Shown here: positions 33,591 to 43,096 of the stretch, in pieces
Numbering within the stretch: the stretch's first letter is position 1
How the letters are laid out: every line of letters begins with the position of its first letter
Source of the DNA: Quadrisphaera sp. INWT6
Lineage (GTDB): Bacteria; Actinomycetota; Actinomycetes; Actinomycetales; Quadrisphaeraceae
NCBI RefSeq assembly: GCF_015390235.1
Contig: NZ_VUOH01000001.1
Coordinates: 806,001 to 870,000 of the forward strand
DNA: 64,000 nucleotides
Direction: 5' to 3'
The notes under the pieces: generated by a model
Told to the model about the DNA's origin: nothing
The model's input: the letters and a program-made list of their open reading frames with translations, nothing else
Database searches by the model: none
Made by a program: the position numbers and the translations under genes

Positions 33591-34551
33591 TCAGGGGAGC
33601 GGGGCCGTCGCCAGGGCGCCGGCGAGCCAGGGGGCCACGAGCACCGCGGGGGGCAGCACCAGCACGAGCCCGGCCAGCAGGACGACGGCGGCCGCCCGCA
33701 CGCGCCCTCCGGGCGGCTCGCCCAGGCGCTCCAGCCGACGGCGGCGCTGCTCGGTGGCCGCTGCGGCGTCAGGGGAGCGGTGGGCCTCGGCGTCGGCCGC
33801 GGCGAGCGACCCCACGCCCGGGTCGAGCGCGCCGCCCAGGCGCTCCAGCGCGGACGCCACGGGGGCCCGGCCGCAGCGGCGGCGGGCGGCGTCGTCGGCG
33901 GCGGCCTCCAGCAGCAGCTCGACGGCGCCCAGGGCGCGCTCGTTGCGCAGCGGCCGGGGGACGGCGCGGTGGAAGGCCGGCGAACGACTCGAGCACCACG
34001 TCGTGGCGGGCGTCGAGGTGCGCCTGCTCGTGGGCGAGCACCGCGCGCAGCTGGGCGTCGTCGAGCAGGCGCAGCGCGCCGTCGCTCACCACCACGCGGG
34101 GGCTGCGTCCGGGCAGCCCGTAGGCCAGGGGGAGCGGGGCGTCGAGCACCCGCAGCCCCTCACCCGCTGCTGACGCCGCACCGAGGTCGGTGCGGCGCTC
34201 GACGTCGTCGAGCAGGTCGACCAGCTCGCGGTGGCGCTCGCGCCGCGCGGCCGAGCGGCGCAGCACCCCGACGAAGCTCACCACCAGCCGCGCCACGATG
34301 AGCAGCGCGACCGCCAGCGCACCCACCAGACCCCAGGCCTGCGCGTCGGGACCGGCGCGCAGCGCGCTGGTCAGCTCCTCGGGGGCGATGAGCACGACGC
34401 CGACCGCGGAGAGCACCGACGCGAGCACCACCGCCTGCCACAGGACCACCGAGGCGGCGGGGGTGGCCGCCGTCCAGCGCGCCCGCGCGAGGGGCGCGGG
34501 CACGACGAGGGAGAGCACCAGGCCCAGCAGGCCGAGCGCGAAGGCGGTCAC
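33591..34551 (-). pseudogene. M56 family (BlaR1/MecR1-like) membrane metallopeptidase, frame-broken
   Basis: The first frame (from ATG 34551) has hydrophobic segments and the zinc-protease motif VLAHEQAHLDARHDVVLESF (HExxH). At about 33980 the frame breaks. The alternative frame continues FHRAVPRPLRNERALGAVE and then a C-terminal membrane segment VRAAAVVLLAGLVLVLPPAV to the stop at 33591. Removing one G near 33980 yields 960 bp (320 codons). These proteins sense a signal and inactivate the partner BlaI repressor by proteolysis. The blaI-like gene lies 47 bp upstream on the same strand. A one-base sequence error is the simpler explanation. Confidence 0.8.
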
Positions 34552-34598
34552 CGCCGGAGGCGGGCTCTGCTGACCGTCTGCCGTCCGTCAGCGGGCCG

Positions 34599-34970
34599 TC
34601 AGCCGGCGGCGTCGAGGGCGGCGCGCAGCGCGGCCACGCCCTGGGGGCCGACCCGCCCGACGAAGTGCACCAGCGCGGCGTCGCGGGCGGAGGGGTCGGT
34701 GGTGGCGCCGAGGGCCTCGAGCATCACCGCGGCCGTCATCTCCTCGCGGGTCTGCACCGGGGAGTACTCGAAGGCGCGGCCGGCGCGCTCCTGGCGCACC
34801 ACGCCCTTCTTGGCGAGGCGGTCGAGCACGGTCATGACCGTCGTGTAGGCGAGGCCCCGCTCGGAGAGCGCCTCGTGCACCTGCCGCACCGTCTGCGCCG
34901 AGCCGGCGTCCCAGAGGTGGGCCATCACGTCGCGCTCCAGCGTCCCGAGCGACGCGCCACCAGCAGCCAT
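34599..34970 (-). CDS. BlaI/MecI/CopY family transcriptional repressor
   Basis: 123 residues. Winged helix with LGTLERDVMAHLWDAGSAQTV, the recognition-helix region YTTVMTVLDRLAKKGVV, and a helical dimerisation tail. ATG 34970. Such repressors bind TACTAC/GTAGTA dyads, and such repeats occur between this gene and cydA (34999-35043). Pairing with an M56 protease is the standard two-gene sensor-repressor cassette. By position it should control the divergent cytochrome bd genes and itself. Confidence 0.9.
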   Translation of the reverse strand: MAAGGASLGTLERDVMAHLWDAGSAQTVRQVHEALSERGLAYTTVMTVLDRLAKKGVVRQERAGRAFEYSPVQTREEMTAAVMLEALGATTDPSARDAALVHFVGRVGPQGVAALRAALDAAG

Positions 34971-34998
34971 GGCCCCACGGTACCCCGGGGTGTGACCA

Positions 34999-35043
34999 GT
35001 ACGACAGTCCACGTACTACGCAACAAGTACTACGCGGCGTAGT
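34999..35043. promoter_or_regulatory. BlaI-type operator cluster in front of cydA
   Basis: Three direct repeats, GTACGACAG (34999), GTACTACGC (35013) and GTACTACGC (35027), are spaced exactly 14 bp, and the last leads into the dyad ACTACGCGGCGTAGT (35029-35043), 9 bp before the cydA ATG. The half-site TACTAC matches the BlaI/MecI type. TAGTGT at 35040-35045 could be the cydA -10 box of a leaderless transcript, so binding would block transcription. Confidence 0.65.
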
Positions 35044-35052
35044 GTTCAGGGC

Positions 35053-36624
35053 ATGGACGTCGTGGACGTGACCCGCCTCCAGTTCGCCGTCGTGACGATC
35101 TACCACTACCTCTTCGTGCCCCTGTCCATCAGCCTGGCGTCGCTGACCGCCGGTCTCCAGACGGCGTCCGTGCTCACCCGCGACCCGGCCCGCGCCCAGC
35201 GCCTGCGCCGCTCGACCCTGCTGGTCGGCAAGCTGCTGCTGGTGACCTTCGCGGTCGGCGTCGTCACCGGTCTGGTGCAGGAGTTCCAGTTCGGCATGGG
35301 CTGGAGCGCCTTCGCCAGGTTCTACGGCGACGTCTTCGGGCCCACCCTCGCCATCGAGGGGATGCTCGCCTTCTTCCTCGAGGCGACCTTCCTGGGCCTG
35401 TGGTTCTTCGGGTGGGACCGGCTGCCGCGCCTGGTGCACCTCGCCACGATCTGGGTGGTCGCCGTCGGCACGCTCATCAGCGCCTACGTCATCCTCGGCG
35501 CCAACTCCTTCATGCAGCACCCGGTCGCCTACGGGCTCGACCCGGTGACCGGCCGCGCGCAGCTCACCAGCTTCACCGAGCTGATGACCAACCCGGTGCT
35601 GCTCGCGACGTTCCCCCACACCGTCGCGGGTGCGGCGATGCTCGGCGGCGCGCTGCTGCTGTCCGTCGGCTCCTGGCGCCGCTGGATCGGTCCCGCCCCG
35701 GCCGGTGCGGCCGGGTCGCCCGAGGCCCGCTCCGTCGACCCCGACCAGCGCGCCTTCGCCGGCATCGCCCGCCTCGGCGCCTGGACCACCGTGGCCGGGG
35801 GCCTGGCCACCGCGCTCACCGGCGACGTGCTCGGCAAGGTGATGACGTCGGTGCAGCCCATGAAGATGGCCGCCGCCGAGGCGCTCTACACGACGACGAC
35901 GGGCGCTCCCTTCAGCCTGCTGACCATCGGCAGCCTCGACGGGTCGCGCCCGCTGTTCAGCCTCGAGCTGCCGTACCTGCTCTCGTTCCTGGCCACGGGG
36001 GAGTTCCACTCCACCGTCCAGGGCATCGACGACCTGCAGGCCCAGTACACCCAGACCTACGGCCCGGGCGACTACGTGCCGGTGATCCCGCTGGCCTACT
36101 GGTCGTTCCGCGCGATGATCACCATCGGCCTGCTCGCGGCGCTCGTCGCCGGTGTGTACCTGTGGCTGACCCGCTCCGGTCTCGACCCCCGTGAGCCCAG
36201 GGCCAGCGCCCTGCCCTTCATGAGCCAGCGCCTCTTCCCCCGCCCGCTCGTGCAGCTGTCGCTGCGCATGCTGCCGACCCTGCCGCTGCTGCCCGCAGCG
36301 GCGGGCACCGCCGGGTGGGTCTTCACCGAGACCGCCCGCCAGCCGTGGCTCGCGTTCGGGCTGACGCTGACGAGGGATGGCGTCTCCCCGGGCCTCACTG
36401 CAGGCGAGGCGTGGCTGAGCCTGGCGGCGTTCACCGCCGTCTACGGCGTGCTCGCGGTGGTGTGGCTGCGGCTCGTGAAGCACCTCGTGGGGCAGGACCT
36501 CGCCGACCCGGCCACGGCGACCGGGAGCCCCGTCGTCCCCCTCCCCGGTGACGACGACGAGGCCGCCCCCACCCCCGACCGCGGACGTCCGGTGCAGCCG
36601 GCCGCCCCCGTCACCACCTTCTGA
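35053..36624 (+). CDS. cydA: Cytochrome bd oxidase subunit I
   Basis: 523 residues with about nine membrane helices. It begins VTRLQFAVVTIYHYLFVPLS, which carries the heme-ligand His, and continues with GMGWSAFARFYGDVFGPTLA, FLEATFLGLWFFGWDRLP, MQHPVAYGLDPVTGRAQLT and a quinol-binding loop with KMAAAEALYTTTTGAPFSL, of the short Q-loop type. CydA holds hemes b558, b595 and d and oxidises quinol with high O2 affinity. It is first in the operon, with the BlaI-type sites just upstream. The C-tail is acidic and cytosolic. Confidence 0.95.
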   Translation: MDVVDVTRLQFAVVTIYHYLFVPLSISLASLTAGLQTASVLTRDPARAQRLRRSTLLVGKLLLVTFAVGVVTGLVQEFQFGMGWSAFARFYGDVFGPTLAIEGMLAFFLEATFLGLWFFGWDRLPRLVHLATIWVVAVGTLISAYVILGANSFMQHPVAYGLDPVTGRAQLTSFTELMTNPVLLATFPHTVAGAAMLGGALLLSVGSWRRWIGPAPAGAAGSPEARSVDPDQRAFAGIARLGAWTTVAGGLATALTGDVLGKVMTSVQPMKMAAAEALYTTTTGAPFSLLTIGSLDGSRPLFSLELPYLLSFLATGEFHSTVQGIDDLQAQYTQTYGPGDYVPVIPLAYWSFRAMITIGLLAALVAGVYLWLTRSGLDPREPRASALPFMSQRLFPRPLVQLSLRMLPTLPLLPAAAGTAGWVFTETARQPWLAFGLTLTRDGVSPGLTAGEAWLSLAAFTAVYGVLAVVWLRLVKHLVGQDLADPATATGSPVVPLPGDDDEAAPTPDRGRPVQPAAPVTTF

Positions 36625-36634
36625 GAGGCGCACC

Positions 36635-37669
36635 GTGGACCTCGTCACCGTCTGGTTCGCCCTCGTCGTCCTGTGCTGGGTGCTGTTCTTCACCCTCGAG
36701 GGCTTCGACTTCGGCGTCGGCGTGCTCACCCCGTTCGTCGGGCGCGACGAGCACGAGCGCGGCGCCGCCCTGAAGACCATCGGCCCGTTCTGGGACGGCA
36801 ACGAGGTCTGGCTGGTGGCCGCCATCGGCGTCACCTACGCCGCCTTCCCCGCCTGGTACGCCGCGCTGCTCAGCGGCACGTACCTGCCGATGGTCGGCGT
36901 GCTGCTGCTCCTCGCCGGGCGGGGCGTGGCCCTCGAGTTCCGCGCCAAGCACTCCGACCCGGTGTGGCGGCGCCGCTGCGAGGTCGTCCTCGCGCTGTGC
37001 TCGGCCGGCGTCGTCGCGCTGTGGGGTGCGCTGCTGTCGGTCTTCGTCCGCGGCCTGGCCCTCGGCGCTGACGGCGAGGTCGTCGCGCAGCCGGGGCTCG
37101 CCTCCGGCCTGGCGCGCACGGTGGCGCCCCTGCTCACCCCCGAGGCCGCGTTCGGCGCGGTCGCCGCGCTCGTGCTGTCGCTGCTGCTGGGCGCTGCGTT
37201 CCTGGCGCTGCGCACCACCGGTCCGGTCCGCGTCCGGGCGCACCGCGTCGCCGCCGGAGCTGCGGCCGCCGTCGTCGGGCTCGGCGCCGTCGTCGCCGTG
37301 GTCGGCCTGACCGGTGCGGGCGCGGTCTCCACCGGTCTCGTCGCGCTCGGGGCGCTGGTGGCCGGCGCCGCCGTCGTCGTCGCCCTGGCGGTGCGGCTCG
37401 GACGCGAGGGCTCGGCCTTCACCGTCGCGTCGCTGCTGGTGGCGGGCGTCGTCGTGGCCGTGCTGCTGGCGAACGGTGACGTGGTGCTGCCCAGCACGCT
37501 CGACCCGGCGCTGTCGCTGACCCGGGAGGGCGCCGCCGCGACGCCCGCCGCGCTGCGGCTGATCACGGCCTTCGGGGTGGTCGCCGTGCCGGGTGTGGTG
37601 GTCTACCAGGTGTGGTCGTACTGGGTGTTCCGCCGCCGCGTCACCAGCGAGCGGGTCGCCACCGCGTGA
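36635..37669 (+). CDS. cydB: Cytochrome bd oxidase subunit II
   Basis: 344 residues from GTG 36635, 10 bp after cydA, with GAGAGGCG upstream. Family features are LEGFDFGVGVLTPFVGRDEHER, TIGPFWDGNEVWLVAAIGVTYAAFPAWYA and LLLAGRGVALEFRAK, with eight or nine helices overall. It forms the membrane heterodimer with CydA. It ends 27 bp before the cydDC start, and the junction holds a TGATCATGG core from which the cydDC start codon is built. Confidence 0.95.
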   Translation: MDLVTVWFALVVLCWVLFFTLEGFDFGVGVLTPFVGRDEHERGAALKTIGPFWDGNEVWLVAAIGVTYAAFPAWYAALLSGTYLPMVGVLLLLAGRGVALEFRAKHSDPVWRRRCEVVLALCSAGVVALWGALLSVFVRGLALGADGEVVAQPGLASGLARTVAPLLTPEAAFGAVAALVLSLLLGAAFLALRTTGPVRVRAHRVAAGAAAAVVGLGAVVAVVGLTGAGAVSTGLVALGALVAGAAVVVALAVRLGREGSAFTVASLLVAGVVVAVLLANGDVVLPSTLDPALSLTREGAAATPAALRLITAFGVVAVPGVVVYQVWSYWVFRRRVTSERVATA

Positions 37670-38776
37670 TCGGCTCCACCCGGCACCGTCGTGATCATGG
37701 GCGCTAGCCACCCCCGGCGGGCCTCCCGCGGGCCCGTCGACCCGCGGCTGCTGCGCCACGCCCGCGCCGCCCGCCGTCCCGTGGCCGGCTTGGTCCTCGT
37801 GGGGGCCGCGCAGGTGCTCGTCACGCTGCTGGTCGCCGCTGCCGCGACCGGGGGTGGTGGTCGGGCTCGTGGTGGCCGCGCGCGACGGGGCCTCGCCGTC
37901 TCCCGCCGGGTACGGGCTGCCCCCCTGGCCGACAGGCGTGGGGCTGCCGCTGGCGGTCCTCGCGGGGGCCTTCGCCGCGCGGGCGCTGCTCGCGCGGGCC
38001 GAGTCCGTGCTCTCGGCGCGCGCCGGCTCGCTGGCCGTGGAGGAGCTGCGCGCTCGGGTCCTCGAGGCGGCGCTGCGGCGCGGCCCGGCATGGGTGGCAT
38101 CCCACGGCGCGGGGCGGCTGCGCGCCCTGGTGACCGCGACCAGCGGCCCCGGCGGGAGCGCCGGCGGGGGCGCGGCGGGGCTCGACGCGCTGCGGCCCTG
38201 GTTCTCCGGGTACCTGCCCTCCCTCGTGGTCGGCGTCCTCATGCCCCCGGTGGTCGTGCTGGTGCTCCTCGCCGTCGACTGGCGCTCGGCGCTGCTGGTG
38301 CTGGTCACGCTGCCCCTGGTGCCGGTCTTCGCGGTCCTCATCGGCTGGGCCACCCAGCGCCGCGCTGCCGACCGGGTGCTCGAGGGTGCGCGGCTCGCGG
38401 GCCACTTCCTCGACGTCGTGCGCGGGCTCGCGCTGCTGCGCTTGCACGGACGGGCGGACCGCCAGGTGCGCGAGGTCGCCGCGACCACCGAGCGCCACCG
38501 CGAGGCGACGCTCCGCGTGCTGCGGGTGGCGTTCCTGTCGTCGACGGCGCTCGACCTCGTCGGGACGCTGTCGGTCGGCCTCGTGGCGGTCGAGACGGGA
38601 CTGCGCGTGGCGGCGGGGACGATGCCGCTGGCCCCTGCGCTGCTCGTCATCCTGCTCGCGCCCGAGGCGTACCGGCCGCTGCGCGAGGTGGGGGCGCGCT
38701 TCCACGCCTCGGCGGACGCCGCCGCCGTCGTCGAGGAGGTCGACGCCGTCCTGGCCTCCGACCCCACCCCTCCCGA

Positions 38777-38797
38777 CCGTGATCATGGGACTCCGGT
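38777..38797. repeat. TGATCA-family half unit inside the CydD coding region
   Basis: CCGTGATCATGGGACTCCGG (38777-38796) lies in frame in the linker between the CydD membrane domain and its ATPase domain, encoding PDRDHGTPVSG-like residues that are not part of the conserved ABC fold. Confidence 0.6.
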
Positions 38798-39540
38798 CAG
38801 TGGAGTCACTGCTGCTGCACCCTCTGTGAGCGGTGCTGGGCTGCGGGTGCGGCACCCCGGGCGGGCTGTCGACGCGCTGGCCCTGGACGAGGTCGCCGTC
38901 CGCGGCGGTGAGCTCGTCGCCCTGCAGGGGCCGTCCGGCGCCGGCAAGACGACGCTGCTCCGGGCGCTGGCGGGCGTGCAGCCGGTCGCCGCCGGGACCG
39001 TCGGGGCGACCGGCGAGGTGCTGCTGCTCACCCAGGACCCGCTGCTGCCCCACGCCCGCACCGTGCGCGACGCGCTCCTGCTCGATGACGAGCTGCCCGG
39101 TGGCGAGCTGCCCGGTGGCGAGCTGCTCGCGGGGGGCGACGACGGCGGCCGCGCTGCGCACGGCCCCGCCGAGACCGAGCTGCTGGGCGCCCTGGAGCTG
39201 GTCGGGCTGCGCGCCGAGGTCGAGGCGCTCCTGGCGGGGCTGGGCACTCCGGTGGGGGAGCGCGCCGCGGGGCTCTCGACCGGCCAGCGCCAGCGGCTGG
39301 CCCTCGCCCGGGTGCTGCGCGCCGCACGGCGTCGTCCCGTGGTGCTCCTGCTCGACGAGCCGACCGCGCACCTGGACCCGGCCGCGGAGGCGCGGGTGGT
39401 CGGAGCGCTGCGAGCTGCTGCCGACGCCGGGAGCGCGGTGCTCGTGGCGGCGCACCGCCCGGCGCTGCTGGCGGCGGTCGACCGGACCGTGGCGGTGACG
39501 CCCCCGCCCGCCCCCGCCGCTGGCTCCGCCACCACCCCGG

Positions 39541-39635
39541 CCGTGATCATGGGCTTCCGGAACAGTGCCTCGAGCACTGTTCCGGACGCCCGTGATCACG
39601 GTGGTGGAGGGGTGGCGGACGCCCATGATCACGGA
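39541..39635. repeat. Three TGATCA-family units forming the CydD-CydC linker
   Basis: Arms 39541-39568 and 39574-39601 (28 bp, two mismatches, 5-base loop) form a near-perfect palindrome with a TGATCA core at each end. A further half unit with core 39623-39634 follows after 21 bp. All are read through in frame, encoding AVIMGFRNSASSTVPDARDH and then a GGGGVADAHDHGG stretch. The fused protein therefore owes its inter-domain linker to repeat DNA. Confidence 0.75.
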
Positions 39636-41433
39636 GGGCTCAGGGGCGAGCCGGGGTGGTGGGGCCGCCGGGTCCGGGCGCTGGGGCGCCGCCCCGGCAC
39701 CGCCGTCGTCCTCGGTGCGGCCTCCTGGCTGGCCGGTGCGGCGCTGACCACCGCGGCCACCTGGCTGCTCGTGCGCGCCTCGACGCTGCCCCCCGTGCTG
39801 ACCCTGTCGGCCGCCGTCGTCACGGTCCGCGGCAGCGCCGTCGCGCGACCGCTGCTGCGCTACCTCGAACGCCTCGCCTCCCACGAGGTCGCGCTGCGGC
39901 GCCTCGCCGGGTGGCGCTCCCAGGTGCTCGCCGACCTGGTCCCGAGGGTCCCCGGGCCGGGGCTGCTGCGCCGCGGCGACCTGCTGACCCGGCTCGTCGG
40001 CGACGTCGACGCCCGCCTCGACGGGCTGCTCCGCGGACGCCTGCCCGCCGCCGCGGCGCTGGCCGCCGTCGTGGTGGTCGTCGGGGCGCTGGCCGCCCTC
40101 GACCCGCTGGCAGCGCTCGGTGCCGCGGTCGGGCTCGCCCTCGCCGTCGTCGTCGCCCCCGCACTCGCGGCCCGGAGCGCCCGGCGCACCGACGAGGCCC
40201 TGGCCGCCGAGCGAGCCGCGCTCGCCGACGCCGCGGTGGAGACGGTCGACGCCGTCGACGAGCTCGCGGCCCGCGCCACCGCCGCCGGGGCCCGCACCGC
40301 GCTCGCGGTGCCCCGCGCCCGGGGCCGCGACCTCGCCGCCGCCGAGGTGCGGGCCGCCGGCGGCGCCGGCACCGCCACCGCGGTGGCGCACCTGGGGGCC
40401 GGCCTGGCGGTGGTCGGCGCGGCAGCCGGTGCGCTGGCCGCCGTCACCGGGGGCGCGCTGGGCGCCGAGGGCGCAGCCGTCGTCGTCCTGGTGGTGCTGG
40501 CCCTGGGTGAGCCGGTGCTGGGCCTCGTCGACGCCGCCGTGGCGCGCGAGCGCGCCCGGGCCGCCGAGCGACGCCTCGCCGCCGTGGCGCGGCAGGTCCC
40601 GTCGGTCGACGAGCGGCCCGGACGCAGCGCCGACGTGCCGCGCGGCGCCCTGCGCGTCCGCGGCCTGGTGGCGGGGTGGGACCCGGCCCGCCCGCCCGCC
40701 CTCGACGGTCTCGACCTCGACCTCGCCCCGGGGGAGCGGGTCGCCGTGGTGGGACCGTCGGGTTCGGGGAAGTCGACGCTGGGCGCCGTCGTCGCGCGGC
40801 TGCTCGACCCCCGCGCCGGCACCGTCAGCCTGGGCGGCACGGACGTGCGCGAGCTCGACGCCGCCGCGGTGCGACGCCGCGTGGGGCTGGTCAGCGAGGC
40901 CACAGAGCACCTGTTCGCCACCACGCTGCGCGCCAACCTGCTGCTGGCGGCCCCGGGGGCGAGCGACGCCGAGCTGGTCGCCGTGCTGCGCCGGGTGCGC
41001 CTGGAGGACTGGCTCGCCCGACTGCCCGACGGCCTCGACACCTGGCTCGGAGACGGCGGCTCCACCGTCAGCGGTGGGGAGCGGCGCCGGCTCGCAGCCG
41101 CGCGGGCGCTGCTGCCGCAGCCCGGCCTGCTCGTGCTCGACGAGCCCACCGAGGGCCTCGACGAGCCGACGGCCCGGGCGCTCGTCGCCGACCTGCTGGG
41201 GGACGACGACGGCCGGGGCGCCGACGAGCGCGGCGCCGACGGGCGGCGTCCCGGCGTGCTGCTCCTCACCCACCGCCTCGAGGGCGTGGACCGCTGCGAC
41301 GCGGTGCTGGACCTCAGCCCGCGGTGACCGGCGGCGAGGGTCCGCGAGACGGGGCTCAAGCACCGGCGTATCCCTTCCGATGGACGGCCTGCAGTGAAGA
41401 TGCCGCTGCCACGCTGAGTCCTCTGGAGCCGTC

Positions 41434-43019
41434 GTGGTCTCTCGCCTCGCTGACCTTCGCATCTCGCACAAGCTGTTCACCGGCTTCTCCGCCGTGTGCC
41501 TCCTCCTGCTCCTGGTCGCGGGGGTGGGCATCACCCGCCTGGGGCAGGCCCAGGCCGACCTCCACGAGCTGGCCACGTCCGGCCTGACGTCGGTCGACAC
41601 CGCCGACCGCACCGCGCTGGCGCTGATGCTGCTGCGCTTCGACGTCGCCAACCTGGCTCTGGCGAGCAGCCCCGACGCGGCCCAGACCGCGGCCACCAGG
41701 CTCCAGGACGACGACGCCGCCCTCGACGCGGCGTGGCAGGCCTACCTGGACTCCGACCCCACCAGCTCGGAGGCCGAGCGGTCCGCCTTCACCTCCGGGG
41801 TCGCGCAGTACCGCGCGGCGCTCGACGAGATGGTGCCGCTGGCCCTGGCCGGCCGGACCGACGAGTTCGTCGCGGTCCGCGAGGCGGACGCCACCCCGCC
41901 GCCACCGCCGCCTTCGCCGCGGTCCAGCAGGTCACCCAGACCGAGCTGGACTCGGCGGCCGCCATGTCGGCGGAGGGGCAGCGCTCCTACCGGAGCGCCG
42001 TCGCGGTCCTGCTCGCCTGCGCGGCGGTGGCGATCGCCCTCGCCGTGGCCGTCGGCACCCTCATCTCGCGGTCGGTCACCCGCCCGCTGGCCAGGGTCGT
42101 CGCCGTCATGACCGACGTCGCCGCCGGGCACCTGGACGGGCAGGTCGGCCTGCGCACCCGCGACGAGGTCGGCCAGCTGGCGGCCGCCACCGACGCCACG
42201 ATCGCCTCCCTGAGCCGGGCGATGACGGAGATCGCCGAGGAGGCCCGCACCCTCGGCACGGCGTCGGCCTCCCTGAGCAGCGTCTCGTCGCAGATGGCGT
42301 CCGGGGCCGAGGAGGCCGCCGCCCAGACCCAGGTCGTCTCCGCCGCCTCCGAGCAGGTCTCCGCCTCGATCTCCACCGTCGCCGCCGCGGGCGAGGAGAT
42401 GACCGCGGCGATCGCGCAGATCGCCACCGCGACCGCCGACGCCTCGGCCATGGCGTCGTCCGCGGTCTCGGCGGCCGGGTCCGCGGGCGGCGCCATCGAG
42501 AGGCTCGGCGTGTCCAGCCAGGAGATCGGTGACGTGGTCAGGCTCATCACCTCCATCGCGGAGCAGACCAACCTGCTGGCCCTGAACGCCACCATCGAGG
42601 CCGCCCGCGCCGGGGAGCTGGGCAAGGGCTTCGCCGTCGTCGCCGGCGAGGTGAAGGAGCTGGCGCGCCAGACCGCTCGCGCCACCGACGACATCACCGC
42701 CAGGGTCGCCGCCACCCAGGGTGACGCCGCCGCGGCCGCCGCAGCGGTCACCGAGATCGGCGAGGTGATCAGCCGGGTGGACGCGCTGCAGTCGACCATC
42801 GCCGCGGCGGTGGAGGAGCAGTCCGCGACGACGTCGGAGATGGTCCGGAACGTCACGGAGATCTCCACGGGGTCGGTGCAGATCTCGTCCAACGTGGCCG
42901 ACATCGCCCGGGGCACCGACCACAACCGCGAGTCGGCGGGTCACACCGCCTCCGCGGCGAGCGCGGTGGCGGCCTCGGCCACCAGGCTGGCGGGGCTGAC
43001 GGGCCGCTTCACGGTCTGA
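41434..43019 (+). pseudogene. Methyl-accepting chemotaxis protein, membrane type, frame-broken in the ligand domain
   Basis: Start GTG 41434. N-terminal [20 protein letters not shown] is the first membrane helix of a four-helix-bundle sensor. At about 41895-41905 the frame changes in a C-run; one added base gives 1587 bp (529 codons). The second frame then supplies the second membrane helix ([20 protein letters not shown]), a HAMP domain ([20 protein letters not shown]) and the signalling hairpin tip ([20 protein letters not shown]). It would signal to CheA. No che genes are nearby, so the cluster lies elsewhere. A one-base deletion in the data is likely. Confidence 0.83.
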
Positions 43020-43058
43020 CGGACGGACGGCGGGTCGCCGCGCGAGGCGGCCCGCCGA

Positions 43059-43088
43059 GCCGGCTCCTGGGAGGTCCCGGGAGCCGGC
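43059..43088. terminator. Hairpin between convergent chemoreceptor and molybdopterin enzyme genes
   Basis: GCCGGCTCC (43059-43067) pairs with GGAGCCGGC (43080-43088), and the stem extends inward by three more pairs past one mismatch. It sits between two convergent stops and suits a bidirectional terminator. Confidence 0.55.
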
Positions 43089-43096
43089 CGGTGAGG

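Larger units (their letters stand above)
37697..41327 (+). pseudogene. cydD: Fused CydD-CydC ABC exporter, frame-broken near the N-terminus
   Basis: Two complete TMD-NBD halves lie in one frame. CydD half: Walker A GPSGAGKTT, signature LSTGQRQRLALAR, Walker B VVLLLDEPTAHLD. CydC half: GPSGSGKST, signature VSGGERRRLAAARALL, Walker B LLVLDEPTEGLD. CydDC exports cysteine and glutathione-type thiols and is needed for cytochrome bd assembly. The N-terminal VDPRLLRHARAARRPVAGLV lies in a different frame starting at ATG 37697. It joins the main frame at the GGGGG run near 37850; removing one G gives 3630 bp (1210 codons). The linker between the halves is made of in-frame TGATCA repeats (39541-39635). 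Confidence 0.87.

Noticed and set aside
37821..41696. 1291-codon minus-strand open frame opposite cydDC
   Set aside because: Antisense to two complete ABC transporter halves. Its composition is typical of a shadow frame.
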